DNA of 19,853 bases from Actinomycetes bacterium. GTDB taxonomy: Bacteria; Actinomycetota; Actinomycetes; Actinomycetales; Cellulomonadaceae. The translations under genes were made by a program, and so were the position numbers. Position 1 is the stretch's first letter. The number at the start of each line of letters is the position of its first letter. Shown here in pieces: positions 13,908 through 19,853 of the stretch. The stretch covers positions 1 through 19,853 of the forward strand of contig JAJYTJ010000065.1 in assembly GCA_021793115.1 (NCBI GenBank). The letters run 5' to 3'. A model generated the notes under the pieces. That model was not told the origin of the DNA. It made no database searches and saw nothing but the letters and a program-made list of their open reading frames with translations.

Positions 13908-16900
13908 GCAGTGCCGCCGGGGACACTCTGACTGTTTCCAATGTGGCGCCGGCCGGCTTCGATCCCAATGACATGTTCGACGTTCAGACTACCGAGGGCA
14001 CCATCGACTGCTATACCTCGGTCTTCGTCTATTCCGACAACAAGTACGCATTCTGCGCGGACATCGCCTTCAATGATTCGGTAACCGGCAACCAGACCAC
14101 TGAGAACAATGTGCAGTCCGATGCGGTTTACGACGCGTGCGGGACCCTCGTCGACCAGAAGTACTCGTACAGCTGGGGCATCGTGGGCAAGACGTATCTC
14201 TTGCCGGGGCGGATCGGCAGCACCAGCACGACGATCCCGTGGACCGGCGTGTGCTTCGGCCAGTGGACGGTGGTGTACACGTACTCACAGACGTTCACCG
14301 ACGGGGTCACCCTCAGCGACACAGCGGTAGCCACGTTCCCTGTCACACCCACGCGAGGCGAGGCAGTTGTCGCGCAGTATCCGCAGGCTGCGCTCGTTGG
14401 TGGGTCGGTCAGCGCGAGTGAGGAGCTGGGCGGCTGCGCGCGCGGGCACGCGACTCAGGCATCGGCGACGAACTACCCGGTCGACACCGTGACGGGGAAC
14501 TTCTGGCACACGTTCGCGGACCTGTCGACCCCTGGCCGTGGACCGTCACTGGACCTGTCGCGCACGTACAACTCGTTGGCGGCCGGAACTGATGGCCCGT
14601 TCGGGTACGGCTGGACGGACTCCTACGGCATCTCGCTGACGGCGGACGCCTCGACGGCGGTCGTCAGTGAGGAGAACGGAGCTCAGGTCACCTTCACGTC
14701 GAATGCGGGCAGCTGGTCGGCGCCTCCGCGCGCCGTGGCCACGCTCGTTCACAACGGCGACGGGACATGGACATTCACACGGCAAGCTCGCCAGATCATC
14801 ACCTTCGACGCCAATGGGCAGCTGACCGCCGTCCGGGATCTGAATGGCCTGACCACTACGATCAGTCACCCAGACGGCTCGACGATGGTGGTCCAGGACC
14901 CGGCGGGCCGCAGCTACACCTTCAGCTTCGCCGGCGCGCACGTGACCTCGGTACGCGATTCCTCGACGCCGGCGCGGACGTTGACGTACGGATATGACGC
15001 GGCCGGGAACCTGACCGACGTCGTCGACGTCGGGGGCGGGCACTGGCAGTTCACCTACGACGACTCCCACCGGCTGGTGACGATGCGCTCGCCCCGCTTC
15101 TGCGGGGACGTCACGACTTCGCCGACGCCGGTGACGACGAACCACTACGACGCGGCCGGACGGGTCGACTGGCAGTCCGACCCGCTAGGACGGACCACGT
15201 CGTTCGACTACACCTCGATGCCGTCAGCCACCAAGGTCACCGACCCGGCGGGCAACATCACCGTCTACGGCAACCAGTTCGGGATGACGACGTTCGTGAC
15301 CCACGGGTACGGCACCCAGGCGGCCGCGACCACCTACTACCGCTACGACCCGACGTCGGTCGGCAAGACGGTGGTCGTGGACCCGGACGGCAACCTGACC
15401 CAGCAGGTGGTCGACCCCTCGGGCAACGTGCTGTCCAGCACCGATCCGCTGAACCGCACCACGAGCTACACGTACAACGCGTTGAACGAGGTCACCTCGA
15501 TCACCGAGCCCAAGACGATCAACGGTCAGCCGATCACCACGACCATGACGTACGACGCGGCGGGGAACCTGCTGACGCGGTCGGCTCCCCTTCTGGACAA
15601 CACGACCGGTGCCACCGTGGCCATCTCGACGACGACCTTCCACCACGACGACCCGTCACACCCGGGAGACGTCACCTCGGTGACCGACCCGAACGGCAAC
15701 ACGACGACGACGGCCTACGACGCGTTCGGTGCTGTCACCGCGGTGACGGCACCAGCCACGCCGGAGAACAGCGCTGGGGACAAGACGACCTACGGCTATG
15801 ACACCGGCCGCGGCCTGCGTACCTCGATGGTCTCCCCGAAGGGCAACATCACCGGCGGCAACCCGGCCGCCAACACGACCACCTATGCCTATGACGCGTA
15901 CGGGCGCCCGACCATCACGCGCGACCCCTTGTGGACCGCGAGCACGCCCACCGCGCACCAGGTCGTCGAGCACTACGACGCAGACGGCAACCAGGACTGG
16001 TCGACCGACGGCGACGGCCACACGACAACCTACGTCCATGACGCCGCCGGACAGCTGACGGCCACGCAACGGCCGGACGGCACAACACTGCGCACGGACT
16101 ACTGGGCCGACGGCAGCGTGCACCACCAGTACGACGCCGCCGGCAACGCCACCGCCTACACCTACGACGCGGCGGGCCACCAGCGCACCGTCACCGACGC
16201 CCTGAACCGCACCACGTCCTACGTCTACGACCCTAACGGGCTGCTGCTGACCCTCACCGATCCATCGGGGAGGACCACGACGACGACCTACGACCAGGCT
16301 GGCGAGGTCACCGGCGTCACCTACAGCGACAGCGGGACTCCGGCGGTCTTCTCCATCTACTACGACGCCGATGGGCAGCTGACTGCGCAGAACGACGGGA
16401 GCGGACAGCCAACGTGGACATGGGACAGCCTGCACCGGTTGATCGCCACCAAGAACGGCAACGGCCAGACCGTCGCCTATGGCTACGACCTGGGCGGACG
16501 ACTCACCTCCATCACCTACCCAGGCACGACCGGGACCGTGACCCGCAGCTACGACGCAGCCAACCGGCTGACCGGGGTGAAGGACTGGGCCAAGCACCAG
16601 ACGACCTTCGGCTACGACCCCAACTCGAACCTGACAACGCAGACGAACCCGAACGGCACCACCGACTCCCAGACGTTCGACGCCGCCAACCGGCTGATGG
16701 CCATCAGCGATGCTCCGACCGGGACGCCCACCGCGCCGTTCGCGGCCTTCGGCTACACCCGGGACGGCGCCAATCTCGCGACAGCGGTGAGTTCCACCGG
16801 GGTGCCGGCCGACAGCCACGCGTGGAGTTACAGCACCCTCAACCAGCTCAGCGGTGTGGACGCCGCGACGTACGCCTACGACCAGGCCGACAACCTGACC

Positions 16901-18682
16901 AAGCGGCTGGACAACACCGCCCAGAGCTTCGACGCGGCCGACGAGCTGACTGGCACCACTGCGCCCGCGATCTCCCTGGTCGGGACTGCCAGTGCAGGTG
17001 ACGCCACCTCAAGCTCCCTGAGCATGTCGCTGCCCTCAGGCACCACGGCGGGTGACCAGGTGCTGGTCGTCGCGACCCTGCCCAACGGCAAGACGATCAC
17101 CGGCCCCACGGGGTACGCCACGGTCGGGACCTACACCTCCGGCACCGGCAGCACCGCCACCAAGATCGTCGTGTTCGACCACACGGTCACCGCCACCGAC
17201 GGGCCGGTTGTGACGGTGAGCTTCCAGGGCAAGATCGCCAAGTCGGTCGCCGTGGCGGTCTACCGCGGCGTGGACCCCACCACCCCGATCGACGTGACCG
17301 CCTCGGCATCCACCACCGCCGGCACTGCCGTCACCGTTCCCTCGGTCACCAGCAGCCTGACCGGCGAGCAACTCGTCATGGTCGACGGTTCGGCCAGCAC
17401 CGCCGGCACCTGGTCGGCGCCCACGGGCATGACCCGCCGGGTCCAGCAAGCCGGCGGGACCACGGACACCGCGATCCTCGACCAGCCGCTGGCCACCGCG
17501 GGCGCCACCGGGACCCGCACCGCCACCCACAGCGTCAGCACCCAACTCGTCGGCGTCCTGCTGGCCCTGCGACCGGCGGGGCAGGCCAGCTGCGGCTACG
17601 ACCCGCAAGGCAACCGCACCACCGTCACCACGCCGTCAGGCACCACGACACTGACCTACTACCAATCCGGACAACTCGACCAGTACGGCACCACCGCCTA
17701 CTACCGCTACGACGGAGACGGGCTGCGGTCCAGCAAGACCAACTACTCCACCGGCGTGACCACCAACTACACCTGGGACCTGACCAGCAGCATCCCCTTG
17801 CTCCTCGTCGACGGCACCACCAGCTACATCTACGGCCCCGGCGGCCTACCCCTCGAGCAGGTCACCTCCGGCGGAGCCGTGCTGTACTACCACCACGACC
17901 AGCTCGGATCCACCCGTGCCCTGACCAACGCCACCGGGACCGTCGTCGCCACCTACAGCTACGACCCCTACGGCAACCTCACCGGCACCACCGGAACAGC
18001 CGCCAACCCCTTCGGCTACGCCGGCCAATACACCGACCCCGAATCCGGGCTCATCCACCTACGCGCCCGCTACTACGACCCCACTACCGCACAATTCCTC
18101 ACACGCGATCCTTTAGCAGCGGTCACGGGATCCGCGTATGGGTACGTGAACGACAATCCTCTTAACGGCAGCGACCCCAGCGGACTCTGCACCTCGAACG
18201 TCTTCTCGGCGGGATTCTGGGGAGACGGCAACTGCCTGTCCGGACTCGTAGGGGGTCCGACCGGTGACGGCGGCGAATCCTTCGGTGGTGTCGTTAAGTC
18301 CGTCGCCGGGATCACCGGAGCCTCCGCGGCAGTCGTCGGAGTGATCGCCACCGGAGGCATAGGCTTCGGCGCAACCGAGGTGTTCGCCGGAGACGCGGTG
18401 GTCACAATTGGGGCGGACGGTAGCTGGGGTTGGATAAGTGGAACCGCAGCATCAGCTGATGCTGGAGCAGAGGTGAGTTACTACACCGGGATCGCGTCAG
18501 GTCTCGCAAGCGGCGGAGTGGACTGCACTGAACGTGCCTGGGCCGCCTGCGGCTGGGATGCGGCGTCCACTGCTATCGGCTTCGGCGTAACGCAATGGCC
18601 AGGCGGTCCAACCGCCGGTTGGCTAGGCATTCCGCTGGCTTATCCTTGGGACACCGTTTGGAATTCCTGTGAACACCACTAG
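13901..18682 (+). CDS. Giant YD/RHS-repeat protein with variable C-terminal tail
   Basis: This 1593-aa protein has the architecture of secreted polymorphic-toxin carriers. Residues 1-165 form an unrecognised domain with four or more cysteines. A DUF6531-like segment starts near 193 (VDTVTGNFWHTFADL). YD/RHS repeats (GYDAAGNL, YDAYGRPT and many others) run from about 360 to 1020 and 1226 to 1380. A separate Ser/Thr/Gly/Val-rich beta-type domain is inserted at about 1022-1225. The RHS core ends with GLIHLRARYYDPTTAQFLTR, GYVNDNP and DPSGL near 1430. The last ~163 residues are a tail with a hydrophobic Gly/Ala segment and a Trp/Cys-rich end (WNSCEHH); no toxin family is recognised. As it stands the ORF lacks a signal peptide, which lies one frame off at 13572. 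Codon bias falls from about 18108 onward. Confidence 0.9.
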   Translation: MVSSAAGDTLTVSNVAPAGFDPNDMFDVQTTEGTIDCYTSVFVYSDNKYAFCADIAFNDSVTGNQTTENNVQSDAVYDACGTLVDQKYSYSWGIVGKTYLLPGRIGSTSTTIPWTGVCFGQWTVVYTYSQTFTDGVTLSDTAVATFPVTPTRGEAVVAQYPQAALVGGSVSASEELGGCARGHATQASATNYPVDTVTGNFWHTFADLSTPGRGPSLDLSRTYNSLAAGTDGPFGYGWTDSYGISLTADASTAVVSEENGAQVTFTSNAGSWSAPPRAVATLVHNGDGTWTFTRQARQIITFDANGQLTAVRDLNGLTTTISHPDGSTMVVQDPAGRSYTFSFAGAHVTSVRDSSTPARTLTYGYDAAGNLTDVVDVGGGHWQFTYDDSHRLVTMRSPRFCGDVTTSPTPVTTNHYDAAGRVDWQSDPLGRTTSFDYTSMPSATKVTDPAGNITVYGNQFGMTTFVTHGYGTQAAATTYYRYDPTSVGKTVVVDPDGNLTQQVVDPSGNVLSSTDPLNRTTSYTYNALNEVTSITEPKTINGQPITTTMTYDAAGNLLTRSAPLLDNTTGATVAISTTTFHHDDPSHPGDVTSVTDPNGNTTTTAYDAFGAVTAVTAPATPENSAGDKTTYGYDTGRGLRTSMVSPKGNITGGNPAANTTTYAYDAYGRPTITRDPLWTASTPTAHQVVEHYDADGNQDWSTDGDGHTTTYVHDAAGQLTATQRPDGTTLRTDYWADGSVHHQYDAAGNATAYTYDAAGHQRTVTDALNRTTSYVYDPNGLLLTLTDPSGRTTTTTYDQAGEVTGVTYSDSGTPAVFSIYYDADGQLTAQNDGSGQPTWTWDSLHRLIATKNGNGQTVAYGYDLGGRLTSITYPGTTGTVTRSYDAANRLTGVKDWAKHQTTFGYDPNSNLTTQTNPNGTTDSQTFDAANRLMAISDAPTGTPTAPFAAFGYTRDGANLATAVSSTGVPADSHAWSYSTLNQLSGVDAATYAYDQADNLTKRLDNTAQSFDAADELTGTTAPAISLVGTASAGDATSSSLSMSLPSGTTAGDQVLVVATLPNGKTITGPTGYATVGTYTSGTGSTATKIVVFDHTVTATDGPVVTVSFQGKIAKSVAVAVYRGVDPTTPIDVTASASTTAGTAVTVPSVTSSLTGEQLVMVDGSASTAGTWSAPTGMTRRVQQAGGTTDTAILDQPLATAGATGTRTATHSVSTQLVGVLLALRPAGQASCGYDPQGNRTTVTTPSGTTTLTYYQSGQLDQYGTTAYYRYDGDGLRSSKTNYSTGVTTNYTWDLTSSIPLLLVDGTTSYIYGPGGLPLEQVTSGGAVLYYHHDQLGSTRALTNATGTVVATYSYDPYGNLTGTTGTAANPFGYAGQYTDPESGLIHLRARYYDPTTAQFLTRDPLAAVTGSAYGYVNDNPLNGSDPSGLCTSNVFSAGFWGDGNCLSGLVGGPTGDGGESFGGVVKSVAGITGASAAVVGVIATGGIGFGATEVFAGDAVVTIGADGSWGWISGTAASADAGAEVSYYTGIASGLASGGVDCTERAWAACGWDAASTAIGFGVTQWPGGPTAGWLGIPLAYPWDTVWNSCEHH

Positions 18683-18866
18683 TCTCGGCATCTACTGTCT
18701 CGTGATGTTCGTGGTACTCTTCCTGAGATCACTAAAAGAGCCGCCGCCAGGAAATCGTTATGCCCAGGCTCACGGCGCTTGGCGCTTCTCTCGCCACGCA
18801 CGCTGGCCACTTCTGGGTTTGGGCGTGGTGATGCTCCTGATCAGCGCGGTCAGAGCAATCTCGTAA
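18669..18866 (+). CDS. Small two-helix membrane protein, possible immunity protein
   Basis: This 65-aa protein has two hydrophobic segments (about residues 5-22 and 46-64) around a polar basic middle. Its GTG start overlaps the end of the RHS gene by 14 bases, so it is translated in step with it. Genes directly behind RHS C-terminal tails often encode the matching immunity protein, and membrane immunity proteins usually go with membrane-active toxins. Nothing in the sequence proves that here. No family recognised. Confidence 0.6.
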   Translation: MNTTSLGIYCLVMFVVLFLRSLKEPPPGNRYAQAHGAWRFSRHARWPLLGLGVVMLLISAVRAIS

Positions 18867-18935
18867 CGGTAGCTCGCAGATCGCAGAGGAGTTGACCGCG
18901 GCAGGACTTGTCGCACCTAGAATCGGAGCAATCGC

Positions 18936-19427
18936 ATGCGGCTGAACCGGTACCGCCCGATGACCCCGGGAAGCGCGATCTACATGATTCATCGCGCGCT
19001 GACGGTGGTCGCTCTGAGGGTTGGCGGCACGGCCGGGTTGACAACACCGGATGAAGCGATGGCCCGCACGTTCGGCCCAAGCCCCGACTTTGCGGCTCGT
19101 GCCCTTGCACTTCGGGTGAGCGCCGGTGTCGGCGTGGTGGTGGGCGGCGGTATCTCGATTGGATTCGGCCTGATCGCCGCCGCGCTCCACTTCGCGTCGT
19201 TGGGTGTGGCAGGCGGTCTTGTCGGGCTGGCGATCATGTCGTGGACCCCGAGCCAGCTCGTGCGCTATGCGTTCGCGTCGAGGGACCTGAAGAGATGGCA
19301 ACGTGCGGGCCGACCCGCCGATTGGGAGCCCAGCGCTGTCGCGCAACCGAAGAACATCGACATCTTCTGGTGGTTCGTCATCGCGGCCATCAGCTCGTGG
19401 GTCCTCATAACGCGAGCCCTGGGATAG
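18936..19427 (+). CDS. Hypothetical membrane protein (163 aa)
   Basis: ATG 18936 has a GGAG site seven bases upstream (18925-18928). The protein has a soluble N-terminus of about 55 residues, a long Gly/Ala/Val-rich hydrophobic stretch (about 58-102, probably two helices), a basic loop (FASRDLKRWQRAGR), and a final helix (about 140-160, WWFVIAAISSWVLI). I do not recognise the family. It lies between the RHS tail with its small partner and the broken second tail copy, so it may be a second immunity or accessory gene. Confidence 0.65.
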   Translation: MRLNRYRPMTPGSAIYMIHRALTVVALRVGGTAGLTTPDEAMARTFGPSPDFAARALALRVSAGVGVVVGGGISIGFGLIAAALHFASLGVAGGLVGLAIMSWTPSQLVRYAFASRDLKRWQRAGRPADWEPSAVAQPKNIDIFWWFVIAAISSWVLITRALG

Positions 19428-19451
19428 TGCTCTGGATATTGACCGTCCGGT

Positions 19452-19615
19452 CGGCGCCACCGAGGCCTTCGCCGGGTCAGGCGACGTTCACGACCTTTGA
19501 GCGCGGCCGGGGTTGGGCCAGCGAAGCCGCGGCGGCGGCCGATGTTGCAGCAGAGGCGAGTTACTACACCGGGATCGCGTCAGGTGCTGCCAACGTCGCT
19601 GTGGACTGCACTGAG
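19452..19615 (+). pseudogene. Displaced, frameshifted copy of part of the RHS C-terminal tail
   Basis: This segment aligns with 18367-18532 of the RHS gene. A 28-base block is identical (19558-19585 versus 18475-18502), and a 14-base block (19601-19614 versus 18518-18531) keeps the same offset of 1083. In protein terms GATEAFAG matches GATEVFAG. After a 2-base length difference and a stop in the first frame, EASYYTGIASGAANVAVDCT in another frame matches EVSYYTGIASGLASGGVDCT. No RHS core precedes it and homology ends just before the palindrome at 19624. It is a remnant of an alternative tail cassette. Confidence 0.8.
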
Positions 19616-19623
19616 AGTTTGGG

Positions 19624-19712
19624 GGCTCATCGCATTCGAGGGTGTAGTTGGGGTCTGAATGTGAAGTCTCGGGACTTCGTGGACCCAATTACACCCTCGA
19701 TTGCGATGAGCC
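19624..19712. repeat. Large palindrome, 29-bp arms with inner hairpin
   Basis: The left arm starts GGCTCATCGCATTCGAGGG (19624 on). The right arm is its complement ending at 19712; 27 of the first 29 positions match. Inside are GGGTC/GACCC and then GAAGTC-TCGG-GACTTC, so the whole can fold into one long stem. The GGCTC ends and length resemble two head-to-head transposon ends or a MITE. It could also act as a bidirectional terminator between the RHS remnant and the minus-strand gene. The ISL3-like assignment is a guess from the GGCTC start. Confidence 0.75.
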
Positions 19713-19746
19713 AGCAATGCGCGGGACCTGACTCGTGCCAACTGGC

Positions 19747-19853
19747 TTAGTGACCTGTTTCGAGGCGGCGGCGGATGTCGCTGGCGGCGTCGGTGAGGTC
19801 GGGTTCGAGGGTGAGGCGTTGGCCGTTGATCGTGATGGTCGCGGAGCGTTGGG
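19747..19853 (-). CDS. 3' end of a minus-strand hypothetical gene (partial)
   Basis: One minus-strand frame is open from the right edge and ends at a TAA (19749-19747). It gives about 35 residues, including ATITINGQRLTLEPDLTDAA and then DIRRRLETGH. This is a plausible protein end with a beta-hairpin and a helix. The start lies outside the window. I do not recognise the family. Confidence 0.45.
   Translation of the reverse strand, partial: QRSATITINGQRLTLEPDLTDAASDIRRRLETGH

Noticed and set aside
15656..16819. 387-aa minus-strand ORF inside the RHS gene
   Set aside because: It is antisense to repetitive YD-repeat DNA. Its Val/Gly/Arg-rich repeats mirror the RHS repeats and show no independent family.
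13901..18682. CRISPR-like or tandem DNA repeats inside the RHS gene
   Set aside because: The repetition is at protein level (YD motifs) with irregular spacing and variable codons, as expected for RHS repeats.

Overview
The window is high-GC DNA with mostly G/C third codon positions, GTG starts, and gene families typical of Actinomycetota: an M15 peptidase with an N-terminal membrane anchor, SHOCT-domain membrane proteins, an ArsR-rhodanese fusion and a secreted YD/RHS giant protein. A Micrococcales-like (Cellulomonas-type) chromosome is plausible. The genus is an inference.

Left part (1-6460), envelope and two-component genes. A tiny membrane protein (452-676) is followed by an M15B D,D-carboxypeptidase-like gene (1065-1871). 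That gene is split by one in-frame TGA where a tryptophan is expected. An OmpR-type response regulator (2187-2930) meets its likely sensor kinase (4140-2932, minus) tail to tail with one base between the stops. The kinase is the last gene of a minus-strand cluster: SHOCT membrane protein, cupredoxin, a second paralogous SHOCT membrane protein, kinase. A DoxX-like membrane protein (5901-6458) diverges from that cluster. Two 7-mer direct repeats with 11-bp period, at 802-819 and 5755-5772, are candidate response-regulator boxes.

Middle part (6459-8440), sulfur genes among transposon debris. IS3- and IS5-like transposase scraps precede a sulfur-sensing and trafficking cluster. An ArsR-rhodanese fusion (minus) diverges over 24 bp from a DsrE-like protein (plus). 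The DsrE gene is coupled to the first ~36 codons of a NifS/IscS-type cysteine desulfurase. The desulfurase is cut off at about 8101 by a fragment of a Hin-type recombinase helix-turn-helix and an IS5-like transposase tail.

Island-like part (8440-13415). A TOTE-type archaeo-eukaryotic primase/superfamily 2 helicase (minus) and an AAA ATPase of the DUF4143 family (plus) are divergent across a 295-bp spacer holding a direct repeat and a hairpin. The right flank holds the 3' half of a tRNA-like sequence, a strong terminator hairpin, and a decayed IS256-family transposase. With the IS5/recombinase scraps on the left, this looks like a mobile module with an attachment-site scar.

Right part (13415-19853), polymorphic-toxin-like locus. 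A secretion-signal ORF (13572-13907) lies one frame off a 1593-aa RHS/YD-repeat protein (13901-18682). The two would fuse exactly by loss of one CT unit from a (CT)4 tract. The RHS protein carries an inserted beta-rich domain and an unrecognised C-terminal tail whose codon use changes at the RHS core boundary. Small membrane proteins that could be immunity factors follow, then a frameshifted second copy of part of the tail (19452-19615), an 89-bp palindrome, and the 3' end of a further minus-strand gene. This is the most interesting part of the window.
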